DNA of 7,936 nt from Clostridia bacterium. GTDB lineage: Bacteria > Bacillota > Clostridia > Christensenellales > Aristaeellaceae. The notes under the pieces were generated by a model that was not told the origin of the DNA, made no database searches, and was given only the letters and a program-made list of their open reading frames with translations. The position numbers and the translations under genes are program-made. Shown here piece by piece: positions 1 through 6,606 of this stretch (positions are counted from its first letter, which is position 1; each line of letters begins with the position of its first letter). Where the stretch lies: assembly GCA_900754755.1 (NCBI GenBank), contig CAAEEC010000370.1:1-7936 (forward strand), written 5' to 3'.

Positions 1-750
1 GCCGATTTCATAGAGGGCAATGCGCCAGCCGCGTTCCCGGGCCACGCGCATCAGTCCAGCGCACCCTTCCCGAAAGCGCGCCGCGGCGATTTTGCCCGCG
101 CCGGTGAGGCGGATTTCCTGCGCGTATTCCTTCAGCAGTAAAACGCGCCGCGCATACGCCGTGCGCCGCCGGTATGGTTCGCACGCTTCTTCCATGCGCC
201 CTTCCAGCGCGCCCTTTTTGCGCTGCCAATGTAGCGCCAACGCAGCGGGCAGCGCGATGAGCGGAAGGAGCGTTCCATCCACCCAAACGACGTAGAGCGC
301 GTTGGCAACGAGGATACATGCCGTGGCGAGCAGATCGCTCATGGCGTCCAGCGCCGCTAGGGCGCTTTCGCGCGCGGTTGCCGCGGCGCGGCCCATGCGG
401 TCGTAATAATCGCTATCCTCAAAGCAGGCGAGATCCGCGCTGGCCGCTTTTTGGTATACCGAGGCCGCCAGCGCCTGCTCAAGGGCGCAGTCGCTGCGCG
501 GCACGAACCGGTGCTCGTACCAGCCTTTAAGAAGGGTATTCGCAACGCCCATCGCGCAAAACACCGCCAGCAGGCCCAGCACGCTTTCAAAGGAAGCGCG
601 CGCCTGGATGGCGTTCACCAGTTGCCGGAACAGAACAATCGTATAAAACGCGCCATAGCAATAGCTCAGGCTGTACACAGCGGCCTGCACGGCCACGCGC
701 GCCACGGCGTTTTTGCCACCAAGGCGCAAAAAAATTTGGCATTTCCACAT
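1..750 (-). CDS. ABC exporter, N-terminal membrane domain (partial, runs off left edge)
   Basis: This is the first 250 residues of an ABC transporter of the exporter type, with a fused permease and ATPase; the reading frame is still open at base 1. It starts at an ATG with a GGAGG nine bases upstream. Hydrophobic stretches at about residues 20-42, 55-75 and 137-175 look like the first transmembrane helices. The motif FEDSDYYDR (residues 110-118) matches the conserved FE-x-x-x-YYD segment of the cytoplasmic loop between helices 2 and 3 in type I exporters. The segment around residues 207-219 (KEYAQEIRLTGAG) matches the conserved 'KEIRLF'-like coupling region after helix 4. The ATP-binding domain would lie outside the window and cannot be checked. 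The substrate is unknown. The gene has its own promoter and a long leader with a terminator, which suggests regulated expression. Confidence 0.85.
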   Translation of the reverse strand, partial: MWKCQIFLRLGGKNAVARVAVQAAVYSLSYCYGAFYTIVLFRQLVNAIQARASFESVLGLLAVFCAMGVANTLLKGWYEHRFVPRSDCALEQALAASVYQKAASADLACFEDSDYYDRMGRAAATARESALAALDAMSDLLATACILVANALYVVWVDGTLLPLIALPAALALHWQRKKGALEGRMEEACEPYRRRTAYARRVLLLKEYAQEIRLTGAGKIAAARFREGCAGLMRVARERGWRIALYEIG

Positions 751-773
751 GTGCTTTATCCTCCATGGCATAG

Positions 774-804
774 AAAAAGCCCCCGACAGCACACTGCCGG
801 AGGC
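774..804 (-). terminator. Intrinsic terminator in the ABC exporter leader (attenuator)
   Basis: Read on the minus strand, GCCTCCGGCAG (804-794) pairs over all 11 positions (two G-U) with CTGTCGGGGGC (789-779), around a TGTG loop, and is followed at once by TTTTT (778-774). It lies between the only visible promoter (1052-1080) and the exporter start codon at 750, so transcription must pass it to reach the gene. No convincing antiterminator was found. A six-base pairing of 803-808 with 860-865 would disturb only the base of the stem. Confidence 0.8.
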
Positions 805-1045
805 TCCATCGCAATTTTCTATCCATCGGCACGCCAACCACACCACGCGCCTTTGGCCGTGGAGCAGGAGGAAACGGCGCGAAAATTCTTCGCGCCAACG
901 GCAAACACCGCCAGCGCCAAAGCGCCGCTTATGGCCGATGGGAAACGGGCGCTATGCCCGCGCATTTGGCTCCACACAATGTCCCATCTTTCTTGCATGC
1001 GTGGAGCAGAGCGTTTGCCGGAAAAAAAGAGGCATTTTCATCACC
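805..1045 (-). promoter_or_regulatory. Structured 5' leader of the ABC exporter, possible RNA switch
   Basis: This stretch holds no convincing gene but many pairing segments. Seen directly: a 9-bp hairpin (998-1006 with 970-978); a 7-base GATGGGA in its loop (982-988) that can pair with TCCCATC (937-943), forming a pseudoknot; a 5-bp hairpin (946-960); a perfect 8-bp hairpin (876-896); an 8-bp hairpin with one bulge (843-862); and a long-range 8-bp helix (934-941 with 823-830). That helix overlaps the pseudoknot partner, so the two pairings exclude each other. No T-box TGGNACC motif and no riboswitch class I know is recognisable. A function as a ligand- or ribosome-sensing attenuator is inference; the terminator immediately downstream is the main support. 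Chance pairing is a real alternative at this GC content. Confidence 0.5.
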
Positions 1046-1051
1046 AAATGT

Positions 1052-1080
1052 ATCATAGCATGGTTCTTCCTGGATGTCAA
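1052..1080 (-). promoter_or_regulatory. Promoter for the ABC exporter leader
   Basis: On the minus strand TTGACA (1080-1075) and TATGAT (1057-1052) are separated by 17 bases, a near-perfect vegetative sigma-factor promoter. Transcription would start near 1045, leaving a leader of about 295 bases before the exporter start codon. Confidence 0.85.
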
Positions 1081-1103
1081 GCAAATCCTTAAGCCAGCTT
1101 GTC

Positions 1104-1138
1104 AAAAAAGCTGGTGGACAGGGAAGCTTGCTATCCAC
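1104..1138 (-). terminator. Probable terminator after pepT
   Basis: On the minus strand an 8-bp stem (1138-1131 with 1121-1114, one G-U) is followed after four bases by TTTTTT (1109-1104). It lies about 90 bases past the pepT stop codon and just before the exporter promoter, the expected place for the operon to end. The four-base gap before the T-run is wider than usual. A second inverted repeat, CCAGCTT/AAGCTGG (1093-1113), overlaps it, and another hairpin (1157-1178) without a T-run lies nearer pepT. The rest of 1139-1224 shows nothing recognisable. Confidence 0.4.
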
Positions 1139-1224
1139 AATTCGCACGGTCACTCTGCTGCGCCTAACGGCTTGCAGCGCTCCCTTTCGCCATCTATTGC
1201 CATGCGTTTGCAAGGGCGCGCCGC

Positions 1225-2442
1225 CTATCGCGCGTACGTCTTCTCTACGATCTTCACCAGAAGCTGGCTCACGGTTTCCAGCGCCTGGGCAGTGATGCAC
1301 TCCAATACGCCGTGCCCGTTGTAGCCGCCGGTGCACAGATTCGGGCAGGGCAGGCCCATGTACGAGAGGCGCGCGCCGTCCGTGCCGCCGCGAATGGGCA
1401 CGATGATGGGTTCAATGCCCATCTCCTGCATGGCCGCGCGGGCGGTATCGATCAGGTGCATGTGCGGGGCGATTTTTTCCTTCATGTTATAATAAGAATC
1501 CTTGAGATCGAGCGCGAGCGTGCCCGCGCCATAGCGTGCGTCAATAAATTCCGCCGCGCGGCGCATCAGCTCCTTGCGCGCCTCAAAGCGCGCGCGGTCG
1601 TGGTCGCGGATGATGTAGCCGAGTTCCGCCCGCACCACGTCCCCATGCATTTCATCCAGGTGGAAGAAACCCTCGTAGCCTTCGGTGTGTTCCGGCCGCT
1701 CGAAGGCGGGCAACATGGCGTGGAATTCCATGGCCACGTTGAGCGCGTTCACCATGCGGTCTTTGGCGCTGCCGGGGTGGATGCCCAAGCCATGCACGGT
1801 GACATGGGCGCTGGCCGCGTTGAAATTTTCGTATTCGATTTCGCCCACTTCGCCGCCGTCCACGGTGTAGGCAAAGTCCGCGCCAAAGGCCTGAAGATCG
1901 AAGGCGTCCGTACCGCAGCCCACCTCTTCGTCGGGCGTGAAGGCAATGCAGATCTTGCCGCGCCGGATTTCCGGATGGGCGAGCAGGAATTCCGCCATGG
2001 TGAGGATTTCCGCGACGCCGGCCTTGTCGTCCGCGCCGAGCAGCGTCGTGCCGTCGGTAACGATCAGATCCTGTCCTACGCATTTGGCGAGCGCGGGGAA
2101 CATGGCTGCTTCGATGGTTACGCCCGGCGCGAGCGGGATATCGCCGCCCGCGTAGTTTTGCACGATGCGGGGGCGCACGTTTGCGCCGCTGGCCGCGGGG
2201 GACGTGTCCATGTGCGCCACAAAGCCCAGCGCGTTTCGATCCGGCGCGGTGGCGGGCAGCGAACCATATACATAGCAGTGCTCGTCCACGCGCGCATCGC
2301 TTATGCCCATTTCGCGCATTTCCTGCACGAGAGCGTTCGCCAGGTCGAATTGCTTTTGCGTGCTGGGGATGGCGTTCGCGCCGTCCGCGGATTGGGTATC
2401 AAAGCTTACATAGCGCAAAAAGCGCTCCGTTGCCGTTGCCAT
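1225..2442 (-). CDS. pepT: Peptidase T (tripeptide aminopeptidase)
   Basis: PepT is a cytoplasmic dizinc aminopeptidase of family M20B that removes the N-terminal residue from tripeptides, the last step of peptide use. The product is 405 residues, the normal family length. Metal and catalytic residues are in place: H77 and D79 in AHMDTS, D139 in LLGADDKAG, the catalytic pair E172/E173 in TPDEEVG, D195 in YTVDGGEVGE, and H377 in GGYNGHGVLE. These line up with the E. coli PepT residues to within one or two positions. The dimer-domain signature IHPGSAKDRMVNA (221-233) is also present. The chosen ATG has GGAGGT seven bases upstream; the same frame happens to stay open far upstream through the preceding gene, but that part is not PepT-like. 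The stop codon of the kinase gene overlaps this ribosome binding site, so the two are probably translationally coupled. Confidence 0.96.
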   Translation of the reverse strand: MATATERFLRYVSFDTQSADGANAIPSTQKQFDLANALVQEMREMGISDARVDEHCYVYGSLPATAPDRNALGFVAHMDTSPAASGANVRPRIVQNYAGGDIPLAPGVTIEAAMFPALAKCVGQDLIVTDGTTLLGADDKAGVAEILTMAEFLLAHPEIRRGKICIAFTPDEEVGCGTDAFDLQAFGADFAYTVDGGEVGEIEYENFNAASAHVTVHGLGIHPGSAKDRMVNALNVAMEFHAMLPAFERPEHTEGYEGFFHLDEMHGDVVRAELGYIIRDHDRARFEARKELMRRAAEFIDARYGAGTLALDLKDSYYNMKEKIAPHMHLIDTARAAMQEMGIEPIIVPIRGGTDGARLSYMGLPCPNLCTGGYNGHGVLECITAQALETVSQLLVKIVEKTYAR

Positions 2443-2453
2443 TGTTGTACCTC

Positions 2454-4028
2454 CTATTTTCGCTTGCGCAAGATGGATAGTATGAGCCCCACGGACAAGC
2501 ACAATCCCAGCGCCACGCAGATGAGCCCCAGCGCAAAGGGCGCTGGGCCGTTCGCGCACAGCAGCGCGCCGCCCGTGAGCAGCGCGAGCGCCAGCAGGCT
2601 CAAAATCAGCCGGTTGCCCAGCGCGAGCAAGGCGCGCGCCAGCCCTTCCGAGGGAGAAAGCTCCAAATTGAGTTTGGCCCCTCCGCGATTGAACGCTTTC
2701 AGCCAATCCGCGGCGAGCGCCGGAAGATCCAGGGATTTGTCCAGCGAATCGTACACCGAGGCGGCCGCGCTCTTGAGCTTCTTGCGCGCCGCCTCCGGGG
2801 TAAACGCACCGCGCGAAATGTGCGCCGCCGTGGCGCGCATGATATTGAAATGCGGATCCAGCGCCACGACCACGCCTTCGATGGTGCTCAGGCCGCGCGC
2901 CAGCATGGACATGCCCGGCGGCAGCGCGATGCCGTGCCGCTTTGCCAAGACGAGTACGTCGTCGAGCAACTGCGGCATGCTGACCGATTCGAGATCCGTT
3001 TCGGCATAACGGGAGAGCAGCGCGTCGATGTCCGCGTTGATTTGCGCGTGGTCGACGGGCCCTTTTGGCTGGCCCAGCGCGAGCAACACGCGGCGCATAG
3101 CGTCCACATCGTGGCGGGAAATGGCGCGCACCGCTTCGCCGAGCAGCTTCTGGTCGCGCGGGGACAGCCGGCCCATCATGCCCAGGTCGATCCAGAGGAT
3201 CTGCCCGCCGCGGATGCGCAGATTGCCCGGGTGCGGGTCGGCATGAAAAAAACCGTCGTCCACGATCTGCTTGATGTAGTTGTCCGCCAGCTTGGCGGCG
3301 ATTTCCGCCCGGTCGTATCCGGCGCGGTCGAGCGCCTCCAGATCGTCGGGCGAAAATCCGTCGATGTATTCCATCGTCAGCACATGCCGCGTGGTGAACG
3401 CGCGGTAAATCTTCGGGCAGGAAGCAAAGGCCACGCCCTCGTTGCGCTGGTAAAATTCTTCCGCGTTGGCGGCTTCCCGCAAAAAATCCATCTCCTGCTG
3501 TGAAACCGCCCAAAGCTCGTCCAGCACCAGGGAAAAATCGATGGTTTCGCCCGTGCCCGCCGCCAGCTTGAGCAGGCCCGCCGCGCGCCGCAGAAGGGCG
3601 ATATCCTGTTCCATGGTTTCGTAAATGCCGGGCCGCTGTACTTTTACGACCACGCTTTCCCCGCTTTTGAGCGTGGCGCGGTGTGCCTGCGCGATGGAAG
3701 CGGAACCGAGCGGCGCTTCATCAAAGGTGGAGAACAGTTCCGTCAGCGGCGCGCCCAGTTCGTTTTCCACCGCGGCGCGCACTTCCGTCAGCGGCATGGG
3801 CGCCGCTTCCGTACGCAGCTTGGCCAGTTCCTGGCAATATTCGCGCGGGATCATGTCCGAGCGCAGGGAGAGAAGCTGGCCGATTTTCATAAAAGTGGGG
3901 CCAAGGTCTTCCAGCACCAGGCGCAGTTTTTCCGGCGTCAGCCCCCGCGTTGCGCCGCGCTGGCGGAGGATGGAAAGGATCGCCTTCAGGCGCGCGGCGT
4001 CGCCGCGCAAACCGCTACTCGTTGCCAT
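2454..4028 (-). CDS. AarF/UbiB/ABC1-family atypical protein kinase, membrane-anchored
   Basis: This is a UbiB-type atypical kinase of 524 residues. The family signatures appear in order: KIGQ (K48-Q51, the KxGQ motif that covers the active site), the Ala/Gly-rich loop GSASIAQAH (108-116), the nucleotide-site lysine K129 in VVVKV, the ExD motif E179/D181, the catalytic loop HADPHPGN (262-269), and the metal-binding D281 in IDLG. Two hydrophobic helices close the protein (about 473-491 and 498-519), followed by a basic RKRK tail, as expected for a membrane anchor facing the cytoplasm. Proteobacterial UbiB supports ubiquinone synthesis, and plant and yeast relatives act in lipid and quinone metabolism; the substrate here is unknown. 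The start is uncertain. I chose the ATG that overlaps the phasin-like gene by 14 bases; an ATG at 4058 would add ten mostly Arg/Thr residues. Neither has a clear ribosome binding site, so coupling to the upstream gene is likely. Confidence 0.9.
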   Translation of the reverse strand: MATSSGLRGDAARLKAILSILRQRGATRGLTPEKLRLVLEDLGPTFMKIGQLLSLRSDMIPREYCQELAKLRTEAAPMPLTEVRAAVENELGAPLTELFSTFDEAPLGSASIAQAHRATLKSGESVVVKVQRPGIYETMEQDIALLRRAAGLLKLAAGTGETIDFSLVLDELWAVSQQEMDFLREAANAEEFYQRNEGVAFASCPKIYRAFTTRHVLTMEYIDGFSPDDLEALDRAGYDRAEIAAKLADNYIKQIVDDGFFHADPHPGNLRIRGGQILWIDLGMMGRLSPRDQKLLGEAVRAISRHDVDAMRRVLLALGQPKGPVDHAQINADIDALLSRYAETDLESVSMPQLLDDVLVLAKRHGIALPPGMSMLARGLSTIEGVVVALDPHFNIMRATAAHISRGAFTPEAARKKLKSAAASVYDSLDKSLDLPALAADWLKAFNRGGAKLNLELSPSEGLARALLALGNRLILSLLALALLTGGALLCANGPAPFALGLICVALGLCLSVGLILSILRKRK

Positions 4029-4356
4029 CCGGAGAGTCCGGCGCGTCCGCCGGCGCATCTTGATCCAATTCCGCGAGCCGCTGGCGCAGCGCGTCGCGCT
4101 GCTCTCGGGTCATCGAATCCACACAGCGCAGCAGCGCATCGCCATCCTGCGGCGAAACCGTAATGGTGACGTGTTCCTTCACGCGCTCTTTCAAATCGTG
4201 CTTCAGTTCTTCGTTGCGCACTTTGCCCTCTTCCACAGTGCTTTCGCCCTTTTGCACCAGCTCGTGCAAGAGTTCCTGGCCCTTTTCCGCCGTGGCGGCC
4301 GCTGCGCCGACGCCCGCCAGGATTGCCTTGCGCAGCCCTTCTTCCCAATTTGCCAT
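4015..4356 (-). CDS. Phasin-like small coiled-coil protein
   Basis: This protein of 113 residues resembles the 'polyhydroxyalkanoate synthesis regulator phasin' family often found next to AarF-type kinases in Firmicutes (recalled association, not searched). A hydrophobic, Ala/Gly-rich helix at about residues 8-24 is followed by a charged, coiled-coil-like region (about 25-62), a short hydrophobic VTITV, and a second charged helix (72-98). It ends in an acidic, proline-rich tail. There is no signal peptide. The ATG has AGGAGG eight bases upstream. It is the first gene of the operon with the kinase and pepT, and its end overlaps the kinase start. No polyhydroxyalkanoate synthase is visible, so granule binding is not supported here; it may instead be a partner of the kinase at the membrane, which is inference. 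Confidence 0.75.
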   Translation of the reverse strand: MANWEEGLRKAILAGVGAAAATAEKGQELLHELVQKGESTVEEGKVRNEELKHDLKERVKEHVTITVSPQDGDALLRCVDSMTREQRDALRQRLAELDQDAPADAPDSPDGNE

Positions 4357-4379
4357 ATGTTTCGCCTCCTATCCATTCG

Positions 4380-4388
4380 GGTATATCA
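4380..4388 (-). promoter_or_regulatory. Possible extended -10 promoter for the phasin/kinase/pepT operon
   Basis: On the minus strand TGATATACC forms an extended -10 element (TGnTATACC). No good -35 box lies at the right distance. The start would fall near 4373, giving a short leader that includes the AGGAGG at 4365-4370. Confidence 0.35.
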
Positions 4389-4422
4389 GGAATTCTCTAT
4401 TTCCCGCCGAAATCCTCTTTTT

Positions 4423-4439
4423 TTGCGTTGCCAACGCAA
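4423..4439. promoter_or_regulatory. 17-bp palindrome, likely operator in the divergent intergenic region
   Basis: TTGCGTT and AACGCAA form a perfect 7-bp inverted repeat around GCC. It is centred about 50 bases upstream of the expected start of the sulfite reductase-like gene and also lies upstream of the phasin operon. A third copy of the half-site, inside TTTTGCGTT, lies exactly 40 bases downstream (4461-4469), between the -35 and -10 boxes. A regulator binding site is more likely than a terminator here, since it precedes both genes. Confidence 0.45.
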
Positions 4440-4445
4440 TTTGCC

Positions 4446-4474
4446 TTGACGAAAAAGCGATTTTGCGTTACACT
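4446..4474 (+). promoter_or_regulatory. Promoter of the sulfite reductase-like gene
   Basis: TTGACG (4446-4451) and TACACT (4469-4474) are spaced by 17 bases. The start would be near 4481, about 25 bases before the start codon, with GGGGGAG as ribosome binding site in between. Confidence 0.75.
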
Positions 4475-4505
4475 GAAATTAGAAATCAATGGGGGAGAGA
4501 AATAC

Positions 4506-5438
4506 ATGAGCATCAAAAAGGAAGACATTGCGCGCGTGAAGGGTATGGGCTTTTTGCTCAATCGGGGCACGGAAAAATTTTCTGGCCGAGTGGTTGCGCC
4601 GGGCAGCGTATTCACCGCGGAACAGGTCAAAGCGCTGGCCGAGTGCGCCGAACGCTTTGGCAATGGCACTGTAGCGTTCACCGTGCGCCTGTGCGCGGAA
4701 ATCGTGGGCATTCCTTACGAAAACATCGAACCGGCGCGCGCATTTTTGCGGCAGGCGGGGCTGGAATTCGGCGGCACCGGCGCGAAAGTGCGGCCCGTGG
4801 TGGCTTGCAAGGGAACGACTTGCGTCTTTGGCAATTATGATACGCAAGCGCTGGCCCGCCATTTGCACGAAAAGTATTATGAGGGCTGGAGCAATGTTGC
4901 CTTGCCGCACAAGTTCAAAATCGCCGTGGGCGGCTGCCCGAACAGTTGCGCCAAGCCCAGCTTGAACGATTTTGGCATCGAGGGGCATCGCGCGCCCGTG
5001 TATGATAGCGAAAAATGCCGCGGCTGCAAGGTTTGCGCGGTGCAAACCTCGTGCCCGGTGAAAGCGGTTTCCATGGAAGATAGCAAAGCGAAGATCGATA
5101 CCAACGCTTGCATTAGCTGCGGCGTGTGCGTGGGCAAGTGCCCGTTCCAGGCGGTCGCGCACGAGAGCGAAACGGTCTACGCCATCTATGTGGGCGGCAC
5201 CTGGGGCAAAACCACGCGCAATGGCACCCGACTTTCCCGCATGGTGCGCGCGGATGAAATCGACGCGCTGATCGAGAAAACTATGCTCTGGTTCCGCGAG
5301 AACGCGTACCAGAAAGAACGCCTGGGCAAGGCCATCGACCGTTTGGGCGTGGATGCGCTGGAAAAGGCGCTGTTTGGCGATGATTTGCTCGCCCGCAAGG
5401 AAGAAATCCTCGCCGCGCCCATCCGCACCGCGCCGTAG
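4506..5438 (+). CDS. Siroheme nitrite/sulfite reductase-like protein with two [4Fe-4S] ferredoxin clusters
   Basis: This 310-residue protein resembles AsrC-like and other small dissimilatory-type sulfite reductases of anaerobes. An N-terminal ferredoxin-like half domain (about 12-75, with GNGTVAFTVRL and IPYENIE) is followed by the siroheme/[4Fe-4S] region: C101 and C106 in ACKGTTC, and C144 and C148 in GGCPNSC. An inserted ferredoxin domain carries two cluster motifs, C171-C174-C177-C183 and C202-C205-C208-C212. The C-terminal part (YVGGTWGK at 228-235, then helices) completes the reductase fold. The family reduces sulfite to sulfide or nitrite to ammonia with electrons from the added ferredoxin clusters; the true substrate is not known. 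The first Cys pair is CX4C, where classical sulfite reductases have CX5C. The gene stands alone, with its own promoter and terminator, and no AsrA/AsrB-type partner or siroheme synthesis gene is in view. The likely location is the cytoplasm. Confidence 0.88.
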   Translation: MSIKKEDIARVKGMGFLLNRGTEKFSGRVVAPGSVFTAEQVKALAECAERFGNGTVAFTVRLCAEIVGIPYENIEPARAFLRQAGLEFGGTGAKVRPVVACKGTTCVFGNYDTQALARHLHEKYYEGWSNVALPHKFKIAVGGCPNSCAKPSLNDFGIEGHRAPVYDSEKCRGCKVCAVQTSCPVKAVSMEDSKAKIDTNACISCGVCVGKCPFQAVAHESETVYAIYVGGTWGKTTRNGTRLSRMVRADEIDALIEKTMLWFRENAYQKERLGKAIDRLGVDALEKALFGDDLLARKEEILAAPIRTAP

Positions 5439-5479
5439 GCGAGCGGAATTCGCAAAGCCAGCCAAGATACAATCATAGA

Positions 5480-5519
5480 AAACCGCCCGGATACTGGCGT
5501 GCCAGCCTCCGGGCGGTTT
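5480..5519. terminator. Bidirectional intrinsic terminator between convergent genes
   Basis: AAACCGCCCGGA (5480-5491) and TCCGGGCGGTTT (5508-5519) pair over 12 bases, with a small inner hairpin CTGG/CCAG (5494-5505). The plus strand ends in TTTGTAT and the minus strand in TTTTCTAT, so it can end both the sulfite reductase-like transcript and the redox operon arriving from the right. Confidence 0.9.
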
Positions 5520-5533
5520 GTATCGGATATTAA

Positions 5534-5914
5534 TTAAATTTCTTTCCTCCACAGCCCATGCAGGTTGCAATACGCATAGGCCGCGATGGGTTCGTCGTCC
5601 ACCAGCGCAAAGGCCGCCGCAGGCGCTTCGCCCGCGGCCAGGTTTTTGCGCTGGCCGCCCTTTTTCGTTTGCAGATAAATCCACTGGATGGAATGCTCCT
5701 CCAGCATAGGATGCGCAGCCGCGCCCACCGCGACATGCACTTCGTTGCCGCGCACCGCGATCACGGGCACGTGCTTTTCGCCACTGGCATCGGTGGTGTT
5801 GGGTACGAGCGGCTGCATCTTTTCCCCACAGCACACGACAGGCACGCCTGCGCTATGGATCATGCCGATGATGTTGCCGCAATGGTTGCAGCGGTAAAAA
5901 CGAGTTTCCGCCAT
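5534..5914 (-). CDS. dfx: Desulfoferrodoxin (superoxide reductase, two-iron type)
   Basis: This enzyme reduces superoxide to hydrogen peroxide in the cytoplasm of anaerobes without making oxygen. The 126 residues match the usual length. The N-terminal rubredoxin-like (desulforedoxin) domain has its four cysteines: C9 and C12 in YRCNHCG, and the adjacent C28/C29 in VVCCGEKM. The catalytic domain keeps the ligands of the His4-Cys iron centre: H48 in GEKHVP, H68 and H74 in the segment around AAAHPMLEEH, and C116 and H119 in YCNLHGLW. The E46-K47 pair by the open iron site, which guides superoxide and protonation, is also present. So this is the complete two-centre form, not neelaredoxin. The ATG has AGGGG about seven bases upstream. 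It lies 18 bases after the rubrerythrin gene and is the last gene of the operon, closed by the terminator at 5480-5519. Confidence 0.96.
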   Translation of the reverse strand: MAETRFYRCNHCGNIIGMIHSAGVPVVCCGEKMQPLVPNTTDASGEKHVPVIAVRGNEVHVAVGAAAHPMLEEHSIQWIYLQTKKGGQRKNLAAGEAPAAAFALVDDEPIAAYAYCNLHGLWRKEI

Positions 5915-5932
5915 GGTAAAACCCCTCCCGCC

Positions 5933-6592
5933 TTAATAATTCTGCGCGCGCAGCTCAAAATAGCTTTGCGGATGCTTGCAAACCGGGCATACCTCGGGCG
6001 CCTTCGTGCCAACCACGATGTGGCCGCAATTGCGACATTCCCAAACCTTCACTTCGCTCTTTTCAAACACGCGCTTGGCCTCTACATTCGCCAGGAGCGC
6101 GCGATAACGCTCTTCGTGTTCCTTTTCAATGGCCGCCACGCCGCGGAACTGCTCGGCCAAATCGTGGAAGCCCTCTTCATCGGCTTCGCGGGCCATGCGC
6201 GCGTACATGTCCGTCCACTCGGCGTTCTCGCCCTCGGCCGCGTGCAGAAGGTTTTCCGCCGTGTCGCCCAGCTCGCCCAGGTGCTTGAACCACAGCTTGG
6301 CGTGCTCCTTCTCATTCTCCGCCGTCTTCAGGAACAGCGCGGCAATCTGCTCAAAGCCCTGTTTCTTGGCCACGGAAGCGAAATAGGTGTACTTGTTGCG
6401 CGCCTGCGATTCGCCCGCGAACGCTTCCCACAGGTTCTTTTCCGTGCGCGTGCCCGCATACGGGTTCTTGCGCGGCGCTTCTATGACTTTTTCAAACTTA
6501 TCCGCCGAAGCCTTGCAGATGGGGCAGGTGAAATCCGCCGTAATCGGCCCTTCGTGCACATAGCCGCAAACCTTGCACTTCCATTTTTCCAT
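5933..6592 (-). CDS. rbr: Rubrerythrin with rubredoxin domains at both ends
   Basis: Rubrerythrin reduces hydrogen peroxide to water at a diiron centre, with electrons passing through rubredoxin-type iron. The 219 residues show three parts. The N-terminal rubredoxin-like domain has C6, C9, C23 and C26 (CKVCGY and CPIC). The ferritin-like four-helix domain has diiron ligands E61 in [13 protein letters not shown]94/H97 in ENEKEHAK, E122/E125 in GENAEW and E156/H159 in [10 protein letters not shown]. The C-terminal rubredoxin domain has C186, C189, C202 and C205 (CRNCGH and CPVCKH). Classical rubrerythrin has only the C-terminal domain and 'reverse' rubrerythrin only the N-terminal one; I recall the double form from Clostridia. 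The chosen ATG follows GGAGG by nine bases; an in-frame ATG 33 bases upstream gives a basic stretch unlike the family. The stop codon of the upstream gene touches this GGAGG, so the genes are coupled. It probably removes the peroxide made by the desulfoferrodoxin next door. Confidence 0.96.
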   Translation of the reverse strand: MEKWKCKVCGYVHEGPITADFTCPICKASADKFEKVIEAPRKNPYAGTRTEKNLWEAFAGESQARNKYTYFASVAKKQGFEQIAALFLKTAENEKEHAKLWFKHLGELGDTAENLLHAAEGENAEWTDMYARMAREADEEGFHDLAEQFRGVAAIEKEHEERYRALLANVEAKRVFEKSEVKVWECRNCGHIVVGTKAPEVCPVCKHPQSYFELRAQNY

Positions 6593-6606
6593 GTTGGCCA
6601 GCCTCC

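Noticed and set aside
819..998. A 59-codon minus-strand reading frame in the ABC exporter leader, with a hydrophobic Ala/Val-rich middle that looks faintly like a first transporter helix.
   Set aside because: No ribosome binding site precedes its ATG, no family is recognised, and it coincides with the hairpin-rich leader. It could still be a degenerate remnant or a leader peptide.
953..1041. A 29-codon minus-strand reading frame beginning ATGAAAATG just after the expected transcription start, a possible leader peptide.
   Set aside because: Its ATG would lie only about four bases from the 5' end and no ribosome binding site is visible.
805..1045. T-box or SAM riboswitch in the exporter leader.
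   Set aside because: The T-box TGGNACC core and the SAM-I core sequences are absent.
1093..1113. Inverted repeat CCAGCTT/AAGCTGG as a terminator.
   Set aside because: The T-run lies in the loop rather than after the stem; the neighbouring stem at 1114-1138 explains the T-run better.
1312..3009. A 565-codon plus-strand open frame opposite pepT and the kinase.
   Set aside because: It is rich in His, Arg and Ala without recognisable motifs, and mirrors well-supported genes on the other strand. GC-rich codon use keeps the opposite frames open.
2443..3513. A 357-codon in-frame upstream extension of pepT.
   Set aside because: It overlaps the kinase gene in a different frame, has no PepT-like sequence, and the internal ATG has a strong ribosome binding site with a normal PepT N-terminus.
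4479..5834. A 451-codon minus-strand open frame opposite the sulfite reductase-like gene.
   Set aside because: It runs across the bidirectional terminator and mirrors a clear gene; no family features.
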